Below, piece after piece: positions 42,893 to 54,604 of a stretch of 64,000 nt of DNA. The notes under the pieces are model-generated. The model searched no databases, was not told the DNA's origin, and saw only the letters and a list, made by a program, of their open reading frames with translations. Every line of letters begins with the position of its first letter. Position 1 is the first letter of the stretch. The position numbers were made by a program, and so were the translations under genes. The stretch is taken from NCBI RefSeq assembly GCF_905220365.1, contig NC_061128.1, forward strand, positions 5,394,001-5,458,000, read 5' to 3'. This DNA comes from Vanessa cardui. Taxonomy: Eukaryota > Arthropoda > Insecta > Lepidoptera > Nymphalidae.

Positions 42893-43370
42893 CTTGAGTT
42901 GCTTATTCTAATTTAAAAATTGCCATATAAAAAAATTTAATGTCAGATGTCTATCTAACATCGTCTAACTAACATCGTCGTCTATCTAATAGGATTTTTT
43001 TTTTAATTAGGTACTTGTTCATTTTGTTGACTGTCAACTCACAGCTACTTAGTGTCTACATTTTATGTCATTTTGTATCGACGGATTTTGTACTTTTATA
43101 AACAAAACTCAGACTTAAAATTTACTAATAAAATAATGAATCACGCCATGGTAAAGCCTTGAGTTGCTTATTATAATTTAAAAATTGCCATATAAAAAAA
43201 TTTAATGTCACATGTCACTGTCTATTTAATAGAATTTTTTTTTAATTAGGTACTTGTTCATTTTGTTGACTGTCAACTCACAGCTGCTTAGTGTCTCTGT
43301 CTACATTTTATGTCATTTTGTATCGCCGGATTTTGTACTTTTATAAACAAAACTCAGATTATTACTTAAA
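42893..43370 (+). repeat. Tandem duplication of the SUMF1 upstream region
   Basis: Copy 1 (about 42893-43120) and copy 2 (about 43158-43370) start with CTTGAGTTGCTTATT and share GCCATATAAAAAAATTTAAT, TTAGGTACTTGTTCATTTTG, TTGACTGTCAACTCACAGCT, CATTTTATGTCATTTTGTAT and ATAAACAAAACTCAGA. The offset is about 265 bp. In copy 2 the shared text leads straight into the SUMF1 ATG (CTTAAAATG); in copy 1 the same position reads CTTAAAATT. Promoter and leader are therefore duplicated up to the start codon. Confidence 0.9.
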
Positions 43371-45047
43371 ATGTTAATAGCTTTTGTCCTATTAACCTTC
43401 TTACAATTTCAAATAATAAGTAACGTAGAAACACATTGTGGGTGCAATGTAAATCGTGATAAAACTGACACTAATGATCAAAAAAAATGTTTTTATAGCA
43501 CTATATCAACAAACCAATGTCCTGCTAGGGATCAAAACGATAATAATGAAAATGCAGCCGCAGAAATGGTTTTAATTCCAGGAAACACGTATCAGTTTGG
43601 TACCGATGACATTATAATAGATAGTGATAAGGAAGGTCCAAAAAGATTGGTATTATTAAAAAGTTTTTACATAGACAAGTTTGAAGTTTCGAACAGGGAT
43701 TTTAGTGTTTTTACCGATGCAACTAATTATAAGACTGAAGCCGAAAAATTTGGTGATAGTTTTGTGTTCACACTTTTTCTCAATAGTACATTTAAGGAGC
43801 AATTGAAGGATTTTCGCGTGATGCAAGCACCTTGGTGGTACAAAGTTTCGGGAACTAATTGGAGAAATCCTTTCGGTCCTAATTCCAATATAACAGGTTT
43901 GTTTAATTTCACTATTGTTTTCAAGAAAATTGAAAATATAATACTTATGAATTACAGATAATTCAGTCTTTTGTCTGTGACATTAATGTAATAATATATT
44001 TTATGCAAAATTAATAACATCTGAATATTACTATTTATTTTCGAAGATATATTGGATCACCCAGTTATCCATGTATCATGGAATGATGCAAAAGCCTACT
44101 GTTCTTGGAGAAAAGCTAGATTGCCTACTGAAATGGAATGGGAAGCAGCTTGTCGTGGTGGGCATAACAACTATACTTACCCATGGGGGGACAAACTCTT
44201 TCCTAATAGAAAACATATGTAAGGTTTCAACACTATATTTAGATAGGAATTTATTAATATACATTTTGTTTTAGCTGTGTTGTTTTGGTATATTTAAAAA
44301 GACTTTAAATGTTCTTATATGTATCTTTATAAATAATGTTGATGCTTCATATATAAATAAAATTCCATATGTACTTAGATGTTTGTAAATATTATTATGT
44401 ACTCACAGAAATTAATATTCAGGGCTAACATATGGCAAGGGACATTTCCAAATCACAATTCAGCAAAAGACGGATACATTGGCACAAATCCAGTACACCT
44501 GTTTCCACAGAATGATTTTGGTCTCTACAATATAGCTGGCAATGTTTGGGAATGGACTGAAGATTTCTGGTCCAATGACAATGTAAGTCATCTAAAATTA
44601 AATATTGCATGTCCATCAAAGTTTTTAACTTTTATTAATACTTATAAAGTTGCAAGTACTTAGTTTTTAAAGATAAATCATTGATTATGTTTTAATAAAA
44701 AAATATGTAATGTTTATTTTTATAAAAAATATAGCAATAGCATTTTGCATTTAGAAGTAATTTTCTTAACTGAGTTTCTTTTAAAATGAGTCTCTTAAAC
44801 AAGTAAATTTTTAAAAATAAATCTAATTCATTTATTACACAAAGTGCTTTTGAAATAAGTAATTTTTAGTTTGTAAATGAAGCTCAATGCTTTTTTTTTC
44901 TTTTAGCCCAACGAGAAGGTAAAGAAAGGTGGTTCATACTTATGCCATCGATCATACTGCTATAGATACCGATGCTCTGCACGTTCGCATAATACAGATG
45001 ACAGTTCTGCTGGCAATTTAGGATTTCGCTGTGCTAAATCCGCATAA
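43371..45047 (+). CDS. SUMF1: Formylglycine-generating enzyme (sulfatase-modifying factor 1)
   Basis: Four exons (43371-43896, 44047-44218, 44423-44582, 44907-45047) give 332 residues. The enzyme oxidises the active-site cysteine of sulfatases to formylglycine in the ER. An N-terminal signal peptide (MLIAFVLLTFLQFQ) leads to a Cys cluster (CGC), then the FGE fold: MVLIPGNTYQFGTDD, FYIDKFEVSNRDF, TEAEKFGDSFVF, APWWYKVSGTNWR, VIHVSWNDAKAYC, ARLPTEMEWEAACRGG, PWGDKLFP, ANIWQGTFP, GLYNIAGNVWEWTEDFW and the catalytic block KKGGSYLCHRSYCYRYRC. Cys299 and Cys304 correspond to human Cys336 and Cys341, the copper-binding catalytic pair. The protein is slightly shorter than human (374). AATAAA lies at 45196-45201. 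The gene is convergent with the ELOVL gene. Confidence 0.96.
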
Positions 45048-46853
45048 CTTATCTGTCCATTTTACAGGATATTTTGATACGAATTTCTCTTACAAGTACT
45101 TAATAGTCCATATTGTTAAGGAATCTCGAATATATTGATTCTAGTATGTAAGTCTTTTGAATTGTTTTTATGTGTCTAGTCTCATTATCTTTATGAATAA
45201 AACTATGTTTTTTTGTCTAAGAGGTAATTTCTTGTTGTAACATTTCTTGTAACAGGTGTTGCAGTAGAAAATGTAGTACAAAAATTTATCTTATAATTTA
45301 TTTGCATTTTGTATAAAAATTGCAATATTACATAAACGGATTTCAATATCACTAATGAAACAAAGTTTATATTTACAACAAAATGGCGAGCTTAGCTTGT
45401 ACCTGCTAATTATAACACAGCTGTATGGAGAATGCAAAGCACCTAATTTCAGATAAGTACAAAACAAAACGGAAGACTAAAATTGAACATTAGTGGTTAT
45501 TGCTACAAAACCCGTTGTTATGTTTAAACCTTCCTTTTTGTTACATGTAGTGAAAAATGCATCATATTACGTAGTAATACGCATATTTTCACAACACAAA
45601 ACAGTAGTATGCATTAAGCCCCGGCCTGTCGTAATATCCCTGAAAACTTTTCTTAACTAACAATTAACATAATTTTGACTAAATAATTTTGTACCCTCAT
45701 GGTAATTGTATAATTAATTAATATAATGTTAAGTTTGCAGCGACATTGGGACAGTTCCACACATGTATTTGGTATATAAATAAAATTAAAATTAAACAAA
45801 ATAAATAACCAACACAACCATCTAAGTGTAATAAAGTAACAGCATGTCATTTTGTATGGTCTCAGTTCTCTCAGGGTGACCAGAGTATGATTGAGATGTT
45901 GATTAGATAAAGTTGTATACAAATGTTCATATATATTTTATACTTTAGTTTCAGTTAGTTTTATACAATTGATAATGGTATCTGCTTATTGTTATTAATA
46001 TGTACATACAATTTACAATAAAAACGATGTTCCTAGTTCATCACAAGTTTTTTTGTTAAAACATAATAAAATTTTATAAAATTTAATTTGATAACATTTA
46101 TAACATTGGAAATATCGCATCAATAAGAATAAGATTTCATAAAATTATTTTTAAATAATTGACAATTTGTTTCTGTAGCAGGATGTATTTTAGTGGAAGT
46201 TAGAAATAAAAACAGATCTCTATACAAACAGTGAATTTGATAAAATCGCTTTCCAGAGCTAAACTAAAAGCAAAATAATTAAAAATTAATACCAGTACAA
46301 AACGCTATGCGATCACGACTCCTAGCTAAACTTTGTATCAATAAAATAAAATGTACACCATCGATACCGCTTAACTTTATATACACTAGATAAATCACAT
46401 TTAACACTAAAAACGGATCAGAGATGCGGTTCACTGCACCTCATTCCAACACCTTTGCCCGGGAGGTCCGAGTTACGTCGGACCCACTTATCATACATAT
46501 CTCGATTAAGTCAGTATTAATAGTCTAAACTGTCCGTCTTCCCACAGAATTCATAACGAACGAATCGCTCGGCGCGGACGAGGAGGTAAATCGAAGGAGT
46601 TTCGATTTAAATTAAAAAAGTGGATAGTTCCCATTCCTTCAGTCGTTTGAATATTAAATACTATGTCTTTTAGTAAAAAAAGTAAATTTCCCACTGCTGA
46701 GATAAGGCCTCCTCTTCCATTAAGGAGAGGGTTTGGACCACCACCACGCTGTTCCAATGGGGGTTGGTGGAATGCCTATGTCTTTTCAAATTTCTCATAT
46801 AAACAGGCTACGAAACGTCAGTTGCAAGAGTGTCGGGGCACGAGGTCGAGAGG
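45048..46853. other. Convergent 3' region of SUMF1 and ELOVL
   Basis: It holds the short SUMF1 3' UTR and, on the minus strand, probably a long ELOVL 3' UTR. A somewhat GC-richer block at 46430-46600 and the SINE fragment at 46676-46790 fall inside. I see no reliable open frame. Confidence 0.4.
46676..46790 (-). mobile_element. Truncated SINE, family 2, in the ELOVL 3' flank
   Basis: It shares TAAATTTCCCACTGCTG, TTAAGGAGAGGGTTTGGA and CCACCACGCTGTTCCAATG with the full copy at 31722-32019, in the same orientation. The tRNA-like head is missing. Confidence 0.85.
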
Positions 46854-49800
46854 TCAGTTGCCGGCCGGCAGCACGGTGCGCGCGCGCACGAGTCCGTGCG
46901 CGTGGCCGTTGGCGTGCGCGCTGAAGCCGTTCTTGAGCGCGCCGTTCTTGTACATGACGTCATCGGCCAGCTCCGTCGTGCGCGGCTGCGGCGACCGCGC
47001 GCGCACCTGCATACACGCAAATAACTTTATTAAATACAGAAGCATTATACTTTATTATTGATGGTCAATTGAAACACTACCACCGGTTCGGAAAAGATTT
47101 ATTCAATATAGAAGCATTATACTTTATTATTGATGGTCAATTGAAACACTACCACCGGTTCGGAAAAGAAAATATGTCCTGAGAAGAACCGGCGAAAGAA
47201 ACTCAGCGGTTTTTTTTTGTTTGTCTCATATATTAGGGGTTGTCCATTAATCACGTGATCTTTTTTTAGCATTTTTTAACCCCCCCCTCCCCCATTGGTA
47301 ATACGTAGTGAGGTTTAAGACCACCCCCCCTCCCCCTTCTCAACATCACGTGTATTTTTAGTACCTACAACGAATCTTAAAATTTTCTGAATATTATCTT
47401 AATTTAAATACAGGTATAAATTATAATCTTATTTTATTCTGAAATTAAGGACCATATTTGTTTAAAAATCGCGCTTTAGACGAAAAAATAAATACACGAG
47501 ATATCTTACTACACCCCCCCTCCCCCTTGTGTATTTTCGTGATTTTTATCAAATCCCTTTCAATCCTCACGTGATTAATGGACAACCCCTTATATGAATA
47601 AACAATTTAATATGAGATGAAATAGCCAGGAGCCCATAGTAAAGGCATTATATATATGTCGAGACACATTGTAATCTGATAATCAGCGCGGGACAGGCAC
47701 GCCACTTCTACCCAGTTCACAATGAGACCGCTTCCCATCGATAGATTACAATAAAGCGAAAAATAATACGTTAAATTGCAATCATATTTCCACGGTACCC
47801 AATATTTCGACAGATTATAATCTGTCATAGACAGATTGTAATCTTACGGTGACATATATATGTCTGTCTATACATGAAATTTCTCAATCCGTCAGTTCAT
47901 GTAAGCTGTTGATTTTAACTCTTCTAATTGAACAGTTCGATTTTTAAAATAAATTGGAATTACCAACGTATCTCGCATATAAAATTTTACAGAATTTAGG
48001 AAATTAAAAATAAAGGGTAGTTCATCATACCTTAGGTTTGGAGTATGACTGGTTGTAGAAGTCTTTGAATAGGAAGAAGAACATGACAGCGTGCATGCCG
48101 ATCCACCAGACGAACGCACGCGGGTAGTCACAGTCGATGAAAAGCAGTTGGAAAGCGTGCACCATTATACCGACGAACTGCACCTGTGGACACGATATCG
48201 TTTATGGTCTATTTGCTATCGTGAACGCGATCTTATCGTTCGCTTAAAATCATGCCATCCAAGATATTATAAATATAAATAAATATGAGACAACATCACA
48301 TACATTACTCTGATCCCAATGTAAGTAGCTAAAGCACTTGTGTTATGGAAAATCAGAAGTAACGAAGGTACCACAAACACCCAGACCCAAGACAACATAG
48401 AGAACTTATGGTAATCTACATCGACTCGGCCGGGAATCGAACCCGGGACCTCAGAGTTGCGTACCCATGAAAACCGGTGTACACACCACTCGACCACGGA
48501 GGTCGTCTGAACTATTCTCAGCTACGAAGACTCTACAGACTAAACAGTGATTTATATAAACACCCTTTCTGTGTTTTGTAGCAAGCATTGAATAAAGACA
48601 CAATTTTTCCATAACTAAAACTGTCACAACAATGACTGACTTTATACTAAACCCCAAAATAAGTAAGTATAATATTACTTCAAGTGATAATTAGGTAGCA
48701 TCACTTGAAATCCTTCGAGCGATTATCGTATGGCGTAAATATATCGTTTTTATATAAACACACGGACAAACAAAACCCTTTTATAGTATCGTATTAAACG
48801 TTGGCATTCAATAACCAGGAAACAACTCATAAATATCTCATAGTCGAAACAAGGACTTCTGTTAAGGAAAATGATTGGATATAAAATGAGGTTACGCCTT
48901 GGAATTGTTACAGAAACAGTATTAATAGACCATTGAGACTTACTTATAGCATTTTAAACATCTTTTTGCTATGAATATTAGTAAGCGGACATCGTTATAA
49001 AAATAAAACTTGAAATACAAAACGTTATATAGACTGTTAAAATTTTGAATGTCAGTGAAAAGTATACCTAAATCTGCCAATAATTGCGTGAAATGGTTGG
49101 TGTAACGAGACCTTAAGGTACTTACCATCTGCAATGTTGTGAGGTATTTCTTCCACCACAGGTACGGCCTTAGTTGAGGTCCCATGGCTGCCAACATGTA
49201 GTACGAGTACATTACGATGTGTACAAACGTATTCAGGAGGCCGAAGAAGGTGGAGTGACCGCCCGGAGTGAACTTCACTCCGAACCACACTGACATTGGC
49301 ATCACTCCGTGGTGGATTACGTGTAGTGTTGATACGTGATCGAATTTCTTTCTTAAGACAAAGAAGATCTGAAACAAATCATTATTTGCCAATATTAATG
49401 CTACTATTTAATGTAATTAAAACTTTTTGGTTTATCACTGAAATTTGTACAACGAAAATGGTTTGTGACAACAGTTTAAACGTTTAGCAAACCTTTTTTT
49501 ACAGTTCTAAGTCATCGTTTATCTACTCTTTGCTGAACCAGCAAAATTATTTTAGCTACCGAAGCAATATTAAAAGTCAATTACGTTTGTACAAAAAACA
49601 GGCTAAACCAAGAAAAAACTAATGTTTGTACAGTAAAATCGGATAGCATATCAATATGTTTGCGTATTCACGATACTCCTAAAATATGATTATCACGATA
49701 TGACTTGACGCAAATCGCACTTTGGTGACCATTTAAATATAGCTTTTTTCCTTAATTATAATGATACCCGGACAATTCCAAGCGTCAGTTACACAGGATG

Positions 49801-52800
49801 TAAACGATAGTCAATTTGAAGTAATTTTGATGTACACAAAATAAAGTAAGTAGTGGCAGGCGCACGGCATGTGCTTGCTATGCTGTGGCACTCAAAAACA
49901 CATTAACATCCTATGCTTGACTAAAGCATTTCACGTTAAGCCATTTTACGGTGGCTTTATGTTTTTATACATGTCCTTTAAATATTAATATTATTGTAGT
50001 TAATGTTGCGTATCATTTTGTTGACTATCTAGTTTGTTTGACCGATCGAGATGATCAAGTTACAAAGGTAGTTTAGTTTTTTTTTAAATCGACGTACTTA
50101 TTCCGTTACCTTTTAAGACAAAGATCTATTTTATTATGACAAAATATTTTAGCAAGTAGTTCATATTCATTTAATATACAAACTTACTTTTTAATATTTA
50201 AATGTAATTCTTCACTTTGTTTGTCTTGAACTGAAATTATTTACTAAGCTAAAGTAAAAAAAATAAAATAAAAATAGTTAATATTATCATTTAAATATAG
50301 TTTACTTTACTTTTATATATTAATGAATTTACTTATACTGACTGTTTTAGACTGTTGTGTCCAATAAACCAATTTTGTCGTTGGTATGAATACCGATATT
50401 TTTTTAATTGTCACCTTTAACAACCACAAAACTCTTATATATGATATTATAATATTATATTTAAAAAAAGAACACTCACCGTATCGAAGAATTCAGTGAA
50501 CTTTGAGAAGTAGTACCACCAACAGGCATGAACCATCTAAAACACATAAAATAATATGAGCATAACGTTTTCGAACCAATCACATTTGCAAGAAAGCATT
50601 ATTTGAATATCATAAATAAAGCTAAATTTAAGCTAAGCAATAAATAGAATAGCTTTTTCTGGCTATAAGCTCGTTTTAAATGATTATTTAATGTAATTAT
50701 TAATTATTGAACTAAATGATTTATTTATAGACTTCCATGTTACATTAAATCGAAATTAGCATATGAATGAATATCTTACAATAATGAATTGGTATGTATC
50801 GCAATATGTGGCGTTAATATCTACAACTGGCCTTATGACGATGTATTATGACGCCAAATGGAATGATTGTGAGATAATTTGTATTTATTAACATTTTAAT
50901 GACCCGTTGAAAATATGTATTACCAAATGAAATATTCTTTTAGAAAGTTTCAAGCATATATATTTTTTATATTTATATAGAAAACATATTACACAAATTA
51001 TGTCACAAGTTAGTTATGAATTCATTTTTTGTAGTAAAACAAGTGGATAAGTAAGGGACGTCTCATTTGTAATATATTTTTGTAAGATTTTCTTTTTTTT
51101 TTAAATTAAATGTTTCATAATAATGTTTGCACTAGATCCACTAATTTTAACAATTGTTTATCTTTCCCATTGATTTGTTAATATTGATCGTTCAATTAAT
51201 TATGATAATGATGATTATTGGGTACAAATTATGATAAATATGTAGATCGAGGGGCCAAACAGTCAATCTATGTCAGTTTATAAGAGGGCCTCGTACGGCA
51301 AAAACGGATACGAATAGAGATTCAAAATTTTATAAATTTCTAGAAAGTGTTGTGTTATTGAATGTGAAGTGTACAAGTGAAGTGAATATACGGGGTGAGG
51401 GGCACTAAGTGATCGTACTACAGGAATGAAAAAACACCGAAAAGGCTAACTTGGGTTAAAAACTATAGATAATTCACCCTCATCGTTTGTGGATTTTTCG
51501 AGTGGTCGACCGGCTGACACTGAAAGCTATACCTGCCTGTGAACCAGCCAGCGGCCCCGATCTGAAACAATATGCCGACACCTGGCCCTGTGTTATTCGT
51601 ATAATTGCATAGCATGGCACTGCGAGCCGTCGCACGCAGACCCTCGGTTAATCACCACCCGACTTCTAACGTACGTAATATATTCATAAGAACGGCTACA
51701 CATCACACACGTAAATTAAAAAAAATATAGATTGTCAATATACTTTAGGCACACACATTTAACTGATAACGCTTATCAAGGGCGTTCAGTTCATTGCACC
51801 CTCAAGACGAGTATTACCTATATCTTCATTTTTTAATTAACGCATGTGATCATGCATCGGTACTCAAATGTTAGTTTATAGTAACTTAATTGTACACGTT
51901 TTAAAATCTAAATACCGTAAACACCCTGTATCATGGACTATATACAGAAGTGGGATCCTGAAAATAATGTATGTCTATTTACAGTGAGGTTAGTTTTAAT
52001 TTTAATCCGATTCGAACATTTCTGGTTCTTGCTTCACTTACTCTAGTAGCAATAGGATTGTCAGAGTAGTCCACAGGTTGGCATCGTAAGCTGTAATGTT
52101 TCAGCCAGCCTCCCATCAAGCTCTGAGTACATTTTATGAAATTAATATATATAGGTGGTCAGTGTTACTACTAAATAAGTTAACCGCATTTAAGCTACGT
52201 TTCACGCCGAAATCAATTTAATTTATATTAAAACTCCTTTACCATTATATTAAAAATACCAAAAATAGAATAAAATAAAATTTATACCGATATACAAAGC
52301 TTAGGAATTAGCTAGTGTATTTGATTGGAGGTTTAATTTGAGAATTCCTCATGTTAGATCGCTTATTTATAAAGAGGAAAGTAGCAACATTTAAAGGTAG
52401 AAAAACAGCATGGAGCAACAAATATATTACATAAAAAAAAAATTGATACTAAATATAGAAAACCTAAATAATTTTACGACACGAAGATTAATAAATATTT
52501 ATTAACATTTAAATACACATCATAACTACTAAAATTGTGAGTTTTCAACAACACAATTTCCTTATTCCTAATGAAAAACTTACAAAGAGTGTGAGTTTTA
52601 AGATATTGTGATCTTCAAATTATTTAATTATTATGCAATATGCATTGTTTACTTTCGACCCAAGTAAACAATGAATTATGTAACAATTGATGTGTGTAAA
52701 TCAGTGAGTAATATTTAAAAGAATGAGAGGTCACTGCAAAAGAATTGTAATATCTCATAATTAATGATTATGAGGTACTTGCAAGAAGTTTATCTGTTAC

Positions 52801-54590
52801 TCTGATCAATTATTATATTCATGTATTTATGTTAACATTAAACTTGCTTAAATAGATTTTTTTAATTATCTTATAGATAAGGGTTAAAAAGCTTGTACAA
52901 TTATATTTACAAAAAAACTTGCTATACTATTTTTTTTAATTGTTTTGCCATCAGTACCAATTATTTTGTGTTTAGTCTCAAGATTAAACTAATTGAGCAC
53001 AACTAAATATAGTGCTCTCTCTTTCTAATACTGAAAGACGATGGCAAGTTTTACCGAGTCATTAAATTGGTCTGTTTTTTTAAATTTTTTACTACTTTTG
53101 TAAGAAAAATGCATGTAAACTTTCATTTAACCAAATTAGTTCTTTAATTATATTGTTATATTATTTTTTGTTTTTAAATAAATGACTGCAAATTATTAAT
53201 ATACTGTTCACTGATTATTGCTAAACGAATATTAACAATTTTAAATAAATTTTTCTTATTAGTGGTTCCTCTGTACAAAAATAAAAATTTATATTCTGAA
53301 AAAAAAAGGGGTTACACATAGTCAAATATACATAGTATACCTGAAAAACTACAACTATAAATATTATAATTTCCTTAAAAAGTCTAAAGGTTAAGTAATT
53401 TAAACAAAAAAATAAAATTAAGTGTAAAAATGTTTTACTTACCACTGTGTTAATCAGTAATTGAATACAAATGGAGGGTCAACATAAAGATTAAATAATT
53501 TACATTAAAAAAAATTAAATACTTCAAAATGAATCAGTCATAAAAAGAGCATACCATTTACTGAAATTATCATATAACATGTTTTAACAATGTATCAAAT
53601 CTTCAATCAAAAATACAATGACCTTGACAAAACACATAAAGCTTGACTACATACATAGAACAATAGGATTATTAGACTAGAATATGTGGTAACTTAACAA
53701 AATTTAGTAGTGGCAAACTTACCTCATAGAATAGCCATGCGCTGAACAAAACTTGTAAAAAGTTGTAAACTATTAAAACATTTTTTAATTCATAGGGCTT
53801 TCTGTTTTCCATAAAACGTGGTCCAAGAACCTAAAAACAAGAATAACTTTTGTTATAAATATATTAGCAAAGACTACATTTAGAAATTCTATTAGCTTTA
53901 CTTAGTAACACAGACATTATTAATTTTTCTAATTTTTTTTTTTATATTTTGCAAGTAATAATAATGACAAAGGTATCAGTATTAAAATATGAATATCAAA
54001 TTACCTTGACTAGATAAATATAACTTAGACATATAAACAATGTAGGGAATGGGGAACTCATCAGGAACCATGGATTTGTCCGGGGATCTAAAAATAAAAA
54101 AAAATATATATTAATATTTGCACCATACTTAAATTTATAAAAAAAAAAATAATCCACAGATAATCGTTAAGTACTTCCTTCCATAAGTTTAAAAAGAATA
54201 AAAAAATATATAAATTTGTTTTTCAGTATGTTTTGATGGTATAATAGAAACACAATTTTGAAATGACCATTAAATAATATATATCACATAATAGTAATAT
54301 TGCAAAGTTATTAATATTAATTATTTATGAAATATGATTGTGAAGTTGAGGTTACGAAAATATATCGAGTTTTATTTATCACAAAGTTTGAGATTATTTA
54401 AATTATTAAAGAATGTGAAAATAAGTTTTTACCAAAACCGTGTGAATATATCATTTAATCCAAAATGTGTTTCGCCTAATATATATATAGAAAATCAGCT
54501 ACTAGGTTGTGATAATAATATCAAGAACTCACCTCCATATTTATCCATAAAAATGTGCATATCATTAATATATTGTAGAATTAGAGCCAT
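46854..54590 (-). CDS. Very-long-chain fatty acid elongase (ELOVL1/7-like), complete
   Basis: Eight exons (54590-54533, 54087-54005, 53830-53723, 52122-52042, 50536-50480, 49368-49126, 48183-48031, 47006-46854) join in frame to 311 residues. The protein is the ER condensing enzyme that joins malonyl-CoA to acyl-CoA. Landmarks are DPRTNPWFLMSSPFPT, an RKPYELKNVLIVYNFLQV block, WWYYFSKFTEFFDTIFFVLR, the catalytic HVIHH (residues 145-149), MYSYYMLAAMGPQLRPYLWW, TTLQMVQFVGIMVHAFQLLF, and an FKDFYNQSY segment before a hydrophilic tail. Several membrane helices are evident. The C-terminal tail comes from a separate, extremely GC-rich exon and lacks an obvious dilysine ER signal. An acceptor at 54602-54604 implies an upstream 5' UTR exon. 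Substrate chain length cannot be inferred. Confidence 0.95.
47038..47181 (-). repeat. 72-bp tandem duplication beside the last ELOVL exon
   Basis: Two adjacent copies of a 72-bp unit contain GAAGCATTATACTTTATTAT and CACTACCACCGGTTCGGAAA. The sequence continues to AGAAGAACCGGCGAAAGAAA at 47180-47205. The unit derives from the retroelement end also seen at 27505-27643, and begins about 30 bp upstream of the exon 8 acceptor. Confidence 0.85.
47236..47589. mobile_element. PIF/Harbinger-like MITE
   Basis: The 354-bp unit has near-perfect 23-bp terminal inverted repeats starting GGGGTTGTCCATTAATCACG and a TTA direct duplication (47233-47235, 47590-47592). GGG-type ends with a 3-bp TTA/TAA duplication suit PIF/Harbinger. 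The interior holds C-runs (CCCCCCCTCCCCC) repeated at three places. It lies in ELOVL intron 7. Confidence 0.85.
48275..48510 (-). mobile_element. tRNA-headed SINE, family 1, copy C
   Basis: It is nearly identical to copy A at 3371-3602, including the A and B boxes and the GGTCTGGGTGTTTGTGGTAC body text (minus strand). The low divergence from copy A suggests recent activity. It lies in ELOVL intron 6, in the sense orientation of that gene. Confidence 0.9.
51260..51670 (+). other. GC-richer exon-like block in ELOVL intron 4, unassigned
   Basis: It starts with TGTCAGTTTATAAGAGGGCC, which contains an arthropod-type initiator (TCAGTT) overlapping a TATA-like string. A leader-like stretch (GTGAAGTGTACAAGTGAAGT) follows. 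A plus-strand ATG at about 51614 opens MALRAVARRPSVNHHPTSN before a possible donor, GTACGT. It is antisense to ELOVL. It could be an exon of a nested gene, a non-coding RNA, or a transposon fragment. Confidence 0.3.
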
Positions 54591-54604
54591 TTTTTGTGCT
54601 GTCT

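Noticed and set aside
46808..47061. Overlapping Arg/Ala-rich frames on both strands
   Set aside because: They are shadows of the GC-rich last ELOVL exon.
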